This document shows positions 1 through 4,924 of a stretch of 5,078 nt of DNA, piece after piece. Positions within the stretch are counted from its first letter, which is position 1. Each line of letters opens with the position of its first letter. This stretch comes from Pirellulaceae bacterium. GTDB taxonomy: Bacteria > Planctomycetota > Planctomycetia > Pirellulales > Pirellulaceae. The translations under genes and the position numbers were made by a program. Under the pieces are notes generated by a model. The model was not told the origin of the DNA and did no database searches. It was given only the letters and a program-made list of their open reading frames with translations. The stretch spans positions 1 to 5,078 of the forward strand of contig JASLRF010000303.1 in the NCBI GenBank assembly GCA_030744095.1, written 5' to 3'.

Positions 1-115
1 GACGAGGGTTACGATGCGGGACATCCAGCTTGATGCCATTCGGACTATCTGTTCAACGGTGTCACGATATCGCTGAGCGGCAGGGAAGGCTCATCACGGT
101 GGAGCGTGATGGCCA
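1..115. other. Left edge, no gene supported
   Basis: No complete reading frame with recognisable protein character lies here. Plus-strand frame 1 reads DEGYDAGHPA and then stops (TGA at 31-33). This could be the last residues of a gene entering from the left, but ten residues are not enough to support a call. Minus-strand frames break up within about 25 codons. The only structure seen is the hairpin at 92-111. Confidence 0.4.
92..111. terminator. Hairpin just past the 3' end of the phosphodiesterase gene
   Basis: CATCACG (92-98) and CGTGATG (105-111) are perfect 7-base inverted arms around a 6-base loop. The hairpin begins 4 nt beyond the stop codon of the minus-strand phosphodiesterase gene, where a terminator or 3'-end stabilising stem would sit. 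No T-tract follows on the minus strand (the next bases read AGCCTTCCC), so a classical intrinsic terminator is not shown. It could equally be a chance stem. Confidence 0.35.
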
Positions 116-997
116 TTATTGTGGAGCCGGTTTCTTTGGTATCGATCTCTCTCGAAGACGCTGGCCGCCTGCAATCTTCTGCAATGTGTCCTTCAGCTTT
201 CGCGGATGATCGGACGACAGCGAATCGGGCTGGTGAACTAGCAGTGCCCGAGTTTCATCCAGTCCACCCATACTTCCGTTGAGATGAAGTTGCTTGTTGG
301 CTGTACGAATCCGTTTCACTGGTTCGTCGCTCTCGCCCAGCCAACGCGGCCAAAGACGAATACATTCGACACCCGCTTCCGCAAACGCTTCAATGTCGTC
401 AACTGCCGGGATCAGTGCCAGTTGTCTTGCTTTCGGCAGCAACTTGCGGAATCGCTTTGCTTGCGTGACGCTCCTCACGCCGACGATCGTCCGGTTGGAA
501 TCACCGCACGCGCGAATCACGCGAACAACATTGCGATCGTATTCGTCTCCCTGTTCCTTCAAGTCCAGCAACAAGTCAATCTTCCCGCGGCAAAGCGTGG
601 CCGCTTCCATTAGTGATGGAATCCGCTCTCCTCGATACTTTGCATGAAACCACGATCCGGCATCGAGTTGCTGAAGTTGGGTGAGCGTCAACGCGTTGGC
701 CGGGCCCTTTCCATCGGTCGTTCTGTCCAGCATGGAATCGTGCAGAATGAACAGCTGCCCGTCTTTGCTGGTACGGATATCAACCTCTACCGCGGTTGCC
801 CCAACTTCGATCGCCCGTCGCATGGCAGCCAGCGTGCATTCAGGCCGTTCGGCACTTGCGCCGCGATGAGCAACGATCTGCGTCACCTTGGCGACTGCGG
901 TAGCGTCTGCGAACTCTGTCGCCGACACACCGGCATTCACGAGTCCAAGAACAAAGATTGCTATTACTGCGGATACTCGCTTGTTGTTGACGATCAC
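116..997 (-). CDS. Exported glycerophosphodiester phosphodiesterase (GDPD family)
   Basis: A 293-residue protein of the GDPD family, which hydrolyses glycerophosphodiesters to sn-glycerol 3-phosphate and an alcohol. The start is GTG (995-997). A TAA lies two codons upstream in frame, so no longer start is possible. The N-terminus has basic residues (NNKR), a hydrophobic core (about 8-24) and a VSA site at 24-26, which fits a Sec signal peptide and an extracytoplasmic enzyme. Family landmarks in order are HRG (44-46), RPECT (51-55, the usual PENT with Cys for Asn and the metal-binding Glu53 kept), EVDIRTSKDG (71-80), LHD (85-87), DRTT (91-94), GERIPSL (123-129) and LLLDLKE (142-148). The C-terminal LSSDHP (260-265) matches the family's usual IITDxP ending. 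The position normally held by Glu in 'EIK' is Asp145, a conservative change. Length is typical. It points away from the malonate genes, so no functional link is implied. The phosphodiesterase family is secure; the physiological substrate is not known. Confidence 0.93.
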   Translation of the reverse strand: MIVNNKRVSAVIAIFVLGLVNAGVSATEFADATAVAKVTQIVAHRGASAERPECTLAAMRRAIEVGATAVEVDIRTSKDGQLFILHDSMLDRTTDGKGPANALTLTQLQQLDAGSWFHAKYRGERIPSLMEAATLCRGKIDLLLDLKEQGDEYDRNVVRVIRACGDSNRTIVGVRSVTQAKRFRKLLPKARQLALIPAVDDIEAFAEAGVECIRLWPRWLGESDEPVKRIRTANKQLHLNGSMGGLDETRALLVHQPDSLSSDHPRKLKDTLQKIAGGQRLRERSIPKKPAPQ

Positions 998-1143
998 TGT
1001 TTATTGTCCGTACAAGTTCGTGAACGACTAGATCTGTGAACGAGTTGTCGTGTTTTGAATCATACACTCCAGTGCTTCGCGCTACAGCCAGCCAGGCGAG
1101 GGTTTCTTGTATCACACGAAAATTAAGTCAGAATGAGTGCGTA
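998..1143. promoter_or_regulatory. Divergent intergenic region
   Basis: This 146-nt gap separates the minus-strand phosphodiesterase gene (GTG at 997) from the plus-strand AtpZ-like gene (ATG at 1144), so it must hold promoters for both directions unless transcription starts further away. I see no convincing -35/-10 pair, no clear operator palindrome and no strong Shine-Dalgarno sequence for either gene. Assigned from position only. Confidence 0.45.
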
Positions 1144-1596
1144 ATGACTGACTTCATGACCAACAACGGGCTTGATCTTCGGACGGTCCGTGAGCAACTG
1201 AATGAATTGACGTTCGAACATGGGACGCGCAGGCTCTGCATCGGCCTCATTTCTGATCTGTTCATTGATCAAACGCCTGACGACATCAATAGCGAACTTG
1301 AACGCATACGTGAGCAACTCGCCGATCAGGATCTCACGTTAGAGCATTCATCCGACGTACCCGATCAGCTGGTTGTTGTCCAGCAGCTCAAACATCGCCC
1401 GGCGGACACGGGTGCGATCGGGCGTGGTGTGCAGTGGGCTGCACGAATCACAACTGTTGCGCTCGAAATGGTCATCCCCGCCGTGATCGGCACATGGCTC
1501 GACAACCACTTCGGCACAAACTTGCTGACCCTGGTCGGACTGTTGATTGGCGTTCCGCTCGGCCTGTGGCATTTGATCAAGATGACAAGGCCGTAG
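1144..1596 (+). CDS. AtpZ/AtpI-family two-helix membrane protein
   Basis: A 150-residue protein. Residues 8-65 are soluble and charged, with helical patterns such as DDINSELERIREQL (46-59). The C-terminal third (about 94-147) is a two-helix hairpin: TTVALEMVIPAVIGTWLDNH (103-122), then LLTLVGLLIGVPLGLWHLIK (127-146). The Gly...Gly-x-x-Leu-Asp turn followed by a Gly-rich second helix is the pattern of the AtpZ/AtpI family (ATPase_gene1). Members usually precede the atpB-led F-type ATP synthase operon and help ion transport or c-ring assembly. Here no ATP synthase gene follows; a small membrane protein and madLM do. ATG at 1144 is chosen over a GTG at 1036 because the extra 36 residues look unlike protein. 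ATG at 1156 is also possible. It ends with TAG. The N-terminal domain is not recognised, and its role here is unknown. Confidence 0.75.
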   Translation: MTDFMTNNGLDLRTVREQLNELTFEHGTRRLCIGLISDLFIDQTPDDINSELERIREQLADQDLTLEHSSDVPDQLVVVQQLKHRPADTGAIGRGVQWAARITTVALEMVIPAVIGTWLDNHFGTNLLTLVGLLIGVPLGLWHLIKMTRP

Positions 1597-1718
1597 GCCA
1601 CGGTAACAATGGGCCAAAGTCACCAGAAGCTTGTGTCCGCAAAGACAAATTGGTACGCTGCTGCAACTCATGGTAAGTCGATTGTGACTCGCCTCGGTAG
1701 CTTTGGTATCTGGCCCAA

Positions 1719-1940
1719 ATGACATTCGCCAAGCAACAATTTCGGTTGTCAACGCTCTTTCATGTGACCACCATTGTGGCTCTTGTCGCTGGTATTGCCC
1801 GGGCGATTGGATTCGATGGGATCTTATTGCTACTCTTTCTTGTGGCGATTCCGATTGTGGTCGCCGCCCTTGGGGTCATCTATGTCCGCGCTATGTCTTG
1901 GCTATTTGATGTGATTGTCGGGCCGTTTCTGCTCCGTTAG
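1719..1940 (+). CDS. Small two-helix membrane protein, planctomycete type
   Basis: A 73-residue hypothetical protein. The opening QQFRLSTLFHVTTIVALVAG (6-25) resembles the 'FSLRTLL..TTLVAL' start seen in many short planctomycete membrane proteins of unknown function (recalled, not searched). Two hydrophobic stretches, about 13-30 and 34-55, predict two membrane helices with a short GFDG turn; the tail (56-73) is amphipathic or membrane-associated. It starts at ATG 1719 without a clear Shine-Dalgarno site and ends with TAG. It lies 122 nt after the AtpZ-like gene and 55 nt before madL, on the same strand, so it may share their transcript. No function is proposed. Strong hydrophobic pattern and planctomycete motif make it likely real despite its size. 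Confidence 0.72.
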   Translation: MTFAKQQFRLSTLFHVTTIVALVAGIARAIGFDGILLLLFLVAIPIVVAALGVIYVRAMSWLFDVIVGPFLLR

Positions 1941-1995
1941 GCGATGACGGTTTGCGGCACGACAGACTCTTACGCGAGCCAATGCTGGAATTCGA

Positions 1996-2391
1996 ATGGC
2001 GATTTACGGAACAGCCCTGTTATCGATTTGTCTGATTGTTGGACTGGTGTTGGGAAGACTTCTTGGCGTGCTTGTCGGCGTGGACGCCAACGTTGGCGGT
2101 GTCGGCATTGCCATGTTGCTGCTGATTCTGGCTTGCGACACCTTGCAGCGGTCGGGGCGTTTACCACCACCCAGCCGGCAGGGAATCCTTTTTTGGAGTT
2201 CCATCTATATTCCAATCGTGGTGGCGATGGCGGCCAGTCAGAACGTCATCGCCGCCATCAAAGGTGGTCCGTTGGCGATCTTTGCCGGCGTTCTCGTCGT
2301 CATCATCAGTTTTGCACTGGTGCCGCTGATCAGCCGCCTTGGATCTGTGCCGCCATCGGAAGTCATCACGGAGTCTGAAGAAGAGCCATGA
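1996..2391 (+). CDS. madL: Malonate transporter subunit MadL
   Basis: A 131-residue membrane protein recognised as MadL, the smaller subunit of the sodium-dependent malonate carrier MadLM, first known from Malonomonas rubra. The N-terminus MAIYGTALLS, the segment GVDANVGGVGIAMLLLILA (28-46), FWSSIYIPIVVAMAASQNV (66-84) and AAIKGGPLAIFAG (86-98) are strongly MadL-like. About four membrane helices are predicted: 5-22, 34-50, 66-81 and 91-112. The tail after 113 is polar and acidic (TESEEEP). Length agrees with the family, about 130 residues. ATG at 1996 gives the expected family N-terminus; only a weak purine run lies upstream. The stop TGA overlaps the madM start as ATGA (2388-2391), so the two subunits are translationally coupled, as expected for partners in a fixed complex. 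Confidence 0.93.
   Translation: MAIYGTALLSICLIVGLVLGRLLGVLVGVDANVGGVGIAMLLLILACDTLQRSGRLPPPSRQGILFWSSIYIPIVVAMAASQNVIAAIKGGPLAIFAGVLVVIISFALVPLISRLGSVPPSEVITESEEEP
2377..2391 (+). promoter_or_regulatory. Coupled ribosome site and start of madM
   Basis: A purine run GAAGAAGAG (2377-2385) lies at the end of madL. Two consecutive ATG codons follow, at 2388 and 2391. The first overlaps the madL stop as ATGA. The second is 5 nt from the purine run, a better ribosome spacing, so translation may begin at 2391 and drop one Met. Either way madM is read by ribosomes finishing madL. Confidence 0.55.
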
Positions 2392-2783
2392 TGGAGTTGT
2401 TTGATTCGCTGGACGGTATCTGGACGAAGTATTCACTGATCACCGCCTTTGCCGTGATTGGCGTGACGGTCTGGGTTTCATATTTCCTGTCCGATCGTCT
2501 CACGCGAGGTCGCTTGCACGGCTCGGCAATTGCGATCTTGATCGGGCTCTTGTTGGCGTACCTCGGCGGGATCATCACCGGTGGCAAGAAGGGAATTGCC
2601 GATATCGAAGTACTGTCTGGAATTGGCTTGATGGGCGGTTCGATGCTCCGCGACCTGGCGATCGTGGCGACGGCATTCGGCGTGCGGATGGATGAATTCC
2701 GTAAGACGGGAATCAGCGGAATCGTCTCACTCTTGGTGGGAGTCCTCATGTCGTTTCTTGTTGGTGCTGGTGTGGCCTATTAG
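2388..2783 (+). CDS. madM: Malonate transporter subunit MadM, N-terminal half, ended by in-frame TAG
   Basis: The first 131 residues of MadM, the larger subunit of the MadLM malonate carrier in the inner membrane. Family-like segments include YSLITAFAVIGVTVWVSYFL (15-34), LHGSAIAILIGLLLAYLGG (43-61), ITGGKKGIADI (63-73) and GIGLMGGSMLRDLAIVATAF (78-97). About four membrane helices are predicted. It begins with ATGATG overlapping madL. The frame stops at TAG (2781-2783) after GAGVAY, in the middle of the expected protein. With the stop ignored, the same frame runs to TGA at 3156-3158 and gives 256 residues, the usual MadM length (about 250). As written, the product is half a transporter and would probably not carry malonate by itself. 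It could be a fresh pseudogene, a sequence error, or the short product of a readthrough gene. Confidence 0.88.
   Translation: MMELFDSLDGIWTKYSLITAFAVIGVTVWVSYFLSDRLTRGRLHGSAIAILIGLLLAYLGGIITGGKKGIADIEVLSGIGLMGGSMLRDLAIVATAFGVRMDEFRKTGISGIVSLLVGVLMSFLVGAGVAY
2781..2783 (+). other. In-frame amber codon splitting madM
   Basis: TAG at codon 132 of madM, in the context TAT TAG TTT GGT. Sequence before (GVAY) and after (FGYRDAVSQTTIGGG) is continuous MadM with no length change, so a single base substitution would restore the gene; TGG, CAG, GAG, TCG, TTG, AAG, TAT and TAC are all one step away. Two other genes here (1594-1596 and 1938-1940) use TAG as an apparently normal stop. Confidence 0.9.
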
Positions 2784-3158
2784 TTTGGTTACCGTGATGC
2801 AGTCAGCCAGACGACGATTGGCGGCGGCGTAGCGACCTATATCGTCGGACCAGTGACGGGCACCGCATTGGGAGCCACATCGGAGGTGATCGCGTTGAGC
2901 GTTGCGATCGGGTTGATCAAGTCGATTTTGGTCATGACAACGACACCGCTGGTTGCGAGATTCATCGGTCTCGACAACTCACGATCTGCCTTAATCTTCG
3001 GTGGATTGATGGGGACCACCAGTGGTGTTGCAGGAGGACTGGCGGCCACCGACTCGAAGCTGGTGCCGTACGGCGCGATGACCGCGACGTTCTACACCGG
3101 GCTCGGTTGTCTGCTGGGTCCATCGGTTGTATTTATGGTGATACGATTGCTCGTGTGA
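2784..3158 (+). pseudogene. madM: MadM C-terminal half, same frame, no good start of its own
   Basis: 124 residues that continue madM in the same frame after the TAG. Recognisable MadM sequence includes FGYRDAVSQTTIGGG, TYIVGPVTGTALGATSEVIA, IGLDNSRSALIFGGLMGTTS, LAATDSKLVPYGAMTATFYT and GLGCLLGPSV. Three to four membrane helices are predicted. There is no further stop and no frameshift, and the GPVTG and ATDSKLVPYG blocks look well kept, so decay, if real, is very recent. No ATG lies in frame near the break. The first usable start is GTG at 2853, which is the Val of the conserved GPVTG and is not preceded by a Shine-Dalgarno site, so independent translation is unlikely. The stop TGA lies 9 nt before matB. 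Confidence 0.85.
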
Positions 3159-3167
3159 GACATTCTT

Positions 3168-4691
3168 ATGCCAGAGCTTCCCCTGATTGCCCGCGCACAG
3201 ACGTTCTCCAATTCCGTCGCACTCCGATCCGATTCCGGCGAGCGAACGTACAACGAGCTACTTGAACGCTCGGCCACGTTGGCGACGGTGCTCTTGGGAG
3301 ACGAGAATGACTTGAAGGAAACGCGTGTGGCGTTCTTGGTGCCGGCCGGATTCGACTACGTCGCCGTCCAATGGGCGATCTGGCGCGCTGGTGGCGTGGC
3401 CGTTCCTCTGAGCTTGTCGGCCACTGAATCGGAGCTGGAACACGCGCTAGCCGACTCGGCGTCGCATTGTGTCGTCGCGCCACGTGAATTGGCGGAGAAG
3501 GTCGATTCGCTTTGCCAGCGACTTGGACTTCTCCTCCTCGTTATCGATGAGGTGCCTGACGAGCCGGTGGCGAGCGACCTGCCCGTCGTCGCGCTGCCCG
3601 ACATCGAGCTACAACGGCGCGCAATGATCTTGTATACCAGCGGCACGACCGCCAAGCCGAAAGGCGTTGTCTCGACCCACGCAAATATTCAATCACAGAT
3701 CGTGGCACTCGTTCAGGCGTGGGCGTGGCAAACGACCGATCGCATCCCGCTGTTCCTTCCGCTGCACCATATTCACGGCATCATCAACGTCGTCTCATGC
3801 GCGCTTTGGTCGGGCGCCACGATCGAGCCGCTAGGCCGTTTTGATATCGACACCATTCTGGATCGGGTCGCCGCCGACGCCTACACGGTGTTCATGGCGG
3901 TCCCCACGATCTATGTAAAGCTGATCCAGGCTCTTGAAGTGTCGTCGGAAGAGAATCGCGCCCGAATCGTCGCCGGTTTCGCCAAGATGCGCCTGATGGT
4001 CTCCGGCTCGGCCGCACTGCCGGCGAGCGTCCACGAGACCTGGACCGCGTTGACCGGACAGAAGCTGCTAGAACGCTATGGAATGACAGAGATCGGCATG
4101 GCCCTTTCCAATCCCTACGACGGCGCACGGCTGCCCGGAACCGTCGGCCAACCGTTGCCAAGCGTTCAGATCAGACTTAAGTCTGAGCAGGGAGAACTGG
4201 TAACGGCCGATGGCGAGCCGGGCGAAATCCAAGTTCGGGGCCCGGCCGTCTTTGGCGAGTATTGGAATCTTCCCGACGTGACATCCAAGTCATTTGATGA
4301 CGGTTGGTTTCGAACCGGCGACATCGCGTTCTGTGAAAACGGCTATTATCGGATCATGGGTCGCCAGTCCGTCGATATCATCAAAAGCGGTGGCTACAAA
4401 CTTTCGGCATTGGAAATCGAAGCCGCGCTTCTCGAACATCCCGCAATCCGAGAATGCGCTGTTGTCGGCGTATCTGACGATACGTGGGGCGAAGCCGTTG
4501 CCGTGGCAGTGGTTCTAAACGACAAGCAGGAGTTGGACTTGGAGTCACTTCGACTGTGGTGCCGTGATCGACTTTCCAGATACAAGATTCCCCATCAACT
4601 TCTGGTCGTCGATTCTCTGCCTCGTAACGCGATGGGCAAAGTCACCAAACCGGCCGTCGCGGAGGTTTTCAAGAAGAGAGAGCCATCATGA
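3168..4691 (+). CDS. matB: Malonyl-CoA synthetase (MatB/ACSF3-type acyl-CoA ligase)
   Basis: A 507-residue cytoplasmic enzyme of the ANL adenylating superfamily, predicted to join malonate and CoA using ATP, via malonyl-AMP. Core motifs are all present: P-loop ILYTSGTTAKPKG (154-166), PLHHIHGIIN (198-207), ERYGMTE (302-308), WFRTGD (380-385), the hinge region GRQSVDIIKSGGYKLSALEIE (398-418 region, Arg399), and the A10 loop PRNAMGKV (485-492) with the catalytic Lys491. Assignment to malonate rather than acetate or fatty acids rests on the MatB/ACSF3-like signatures PLHHIHGIIN, RLMVSGSAALP (275-285, with an Arg in the acyl-binding area) and SVDIIKSGGYK. It is reinforced by madLM immediately upstream, 9 nt away. 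Length is normal and no catalytic residue is missing. ATG at 3168 gives the usual N-terminus. The stop overlaps a further ATG as ATGA (4688-4691). Specificity for malonate versus methylmalonate cannot be settled from sequence alone. Confidence 0.92.
   Translation: MPELPLIARAQTFSNSVALRSDSGERTYNELLERSATLATVLLGDENDLKETRVAFLVPAGFDYVAVQWAIWRAGGVAVPLSLSATESELEHALADSASHCVVAPRELAEKVDSLCQRLGLLLLVIDEVPDEPVASDLPVVALPDIELQRRAMILYTSGTTAKPKGVVSTHANIQSQIVALVQAWAWQTTDRIPLFLPLHHIHGIINVVSCALWSGATIEPLGRFDIDTILDRVAADAYTVFMAVPTIYVKLIQALEVSSEENRARIVAGFAKMRLMVSGSAALPASVHETWTALTGQKLLERYGMTEIGMALSNPYDGARLPGTVGQPLPSVQIRLKSEQGELVTADGEPGEIQVRGPAVFGEYWNLPDVTSKSFDDGWFRTGDIAFCENGYYRIMGRQSVDIIKSGGYKLSALEIEAALLEHPAIRECAVVGVSDDTWGEAVAVAVVLNDKQELDLESLRLWCRDRLSRYKIPHQLLVVDSLPRNAMGKVTKPAVAEVFKKREPS
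4171..4186. repeat. 16-bp perfect palindrome inside matB
   Basis: TCAGACTT followed directly by AAGTCTGA is self-complementary with no loop. It lies in codons for residues RLKSE near 335-340 of MatB. Any given 5-kb window has a modest chance of one such site, and the coding sequence reads through it normally, so it may be coincidental; a regulator or restriction-type site is possible but not shown. Confidence 0.4.
4671..4690 (+). promoter_or_regulatory. Coupled ribosome site and start beyond matB
   Basis: A purine run (AAGAAGAGAGAG, 4671-4682) is followed by CCATC and ATG at 4688, which overlaps the matB stop as ATGA. The arrangement closely copies the madL-madM junction (GAAGAAGAG, CC, ATGATG). 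It looks like the start of a translationally coupled next gene. The purine run also encodes the matB tail (KKRE), so part of the pattern may come from coding constraints. Confidence 0.45.
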
Positions 4692-4759
4692 AACCTGCTG
4701 GCGATACGGCTTTGTCCATCGGCACTAAATGGCCAGTTGTTCTTCATGCATTGAGCACT
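4688..4759 (+). pseudogene. Possible remnant of a gene coupled to matB
   Basis: From ATG 4688 the frame reads MKPAGDTALSIGTKWPVVLH and then ALSTC before entering the repeat unit at 4760. The frame stays open to TAG at 5069-5071, but from 4760 on the translation is rich in Cys and Arg and simply reads through the repeat arms and the hairpin, so I do not accept it as a 127-residue protein. The well-placed ribosome site and ATGA overlap suggest that a further operon gene once began here. A malonyl-CoA decarboxylase would fit the pathway, but these 24 residues do not identify any family. Alternatively, the start is fortuitous. Confidence 0.3.
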
Positions 4760-4861
4760 TGTAGGCCGCGAACTAGCGAAGCGAAGCTCCGGCAATGTGT
4801 CGAAATAAGTGGTTTGCATCGCCGGAACTGCGTCGCTAACGCTCCTTGTTACCGGCCTACA
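4760..4861. repeat. REPIN-like pair of inverted repeat units
   Basis: The outer ends TGTAGGCCG (4760-4768) and CGGCCTACA (4853-4861) are perfect 9-base inverted repeats. Each belongs to a longer unit: the left (4760-4793) runs from TGTAGGCCG through AACTAGCGAAGC to CTCCGGC. The right (4821-4861), read on the minus strand, runs from TGTAGGCCG through AAC, then a 9-base insert, then TAGCGACGC, to TTCCGGC. The two head-to-head units flank a 27-base spacer (4794-4820). This is the architecture of REP doublets, which are moved by RAYT transposases. I recall GTAGGCCGGAAC-type palindromes as frequent between genes in Rhodopirellula-like genomes, but copy number cannot be tested here. No RAYT gene is in the window. 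Confidence 0.65.
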
Positions 4862-4893
4862 CGGAGATCTTCCGGCTGTTGGAGTCTAGGTTT

Positions 4894-4924
4894 GGGACAT
4901 GCGCGCTCGGTGCGCGCATGTTTC
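4894..4924 (+). terminator. Strong GC-rich hairpin, possible operon end
   Basis: ACATGCGCGC (4897-4906) and GCGCGCATGT (4912-4921) are perfect 10-base arms around TCGGT. With G-U pairs the stem extends to 4894 and 4924 in plus-strand RNA. Only TTT follows the core stem before CGCGAGC, so it is not a textbook intrinsic terminator, but it is the strongest hairpin seen in the window and lies downstream of the malonate operon. It could also be part of a repeat element. Confidence 0.5.

Noticed and set aside
284..869. Plus-strand frames opposite the phosphodiesterase gene
   Set aside because: The minus strand carries all GDPD motifs in order; the plus-strand translations have none.
1036..1143. 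GTG at 1036 as the start of the AtpZ-like protein
   Set aside because: The extra 36 residues look like translated intergenic sequence, and ATG codons at 1144 and 1156 give a natural N-terminus.
1607..1717. TGGGCCA and TGGCCCA inverted pair between the AtpZ-like and small membrane genes
   Set aside because: Only 7 bases, about 100 bases apart; expected by chance.
1348..1752. Minus-strand frames across the AtpZ-like gene
   Set aside because: They lie antisense to a gene with clear membrane-helix pattern, and their translations show no domain character.
2781..2783. Pyrrolysine at the madM TAG
   Set aside because: No pyl genes are visible, MadM is not a known pyrrolysine protein, and TAG ends two neighbouring genes normally.
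1144..2783. An N-type or F-type ATP synthase operon, suggested by the AtpZ-like gene
   Set aside because: None of the following genes resembles an ATP synthase subunit; they are a small membrane protein and MadL/MadM.
2853..3158. Independent small membrane protein starting at GTG 2853
   Set aside because: The GTG is the Val of the conserved MadM block GPVTG, and conserved MadM sequence continues upstream to the TAG in the same frame.
3166..4161. Minus-strand frames opposite matB
   Set aside because: Arg/Ser/Pro-rich shadows of a fully recognisable acyl-CoA ligase.
4760..4861. CRISPR-type or attachment-site reading of the repeat
   Set aside because: Only two units in inverted orientation, no regular array, no integrase and no tRNA nearby.
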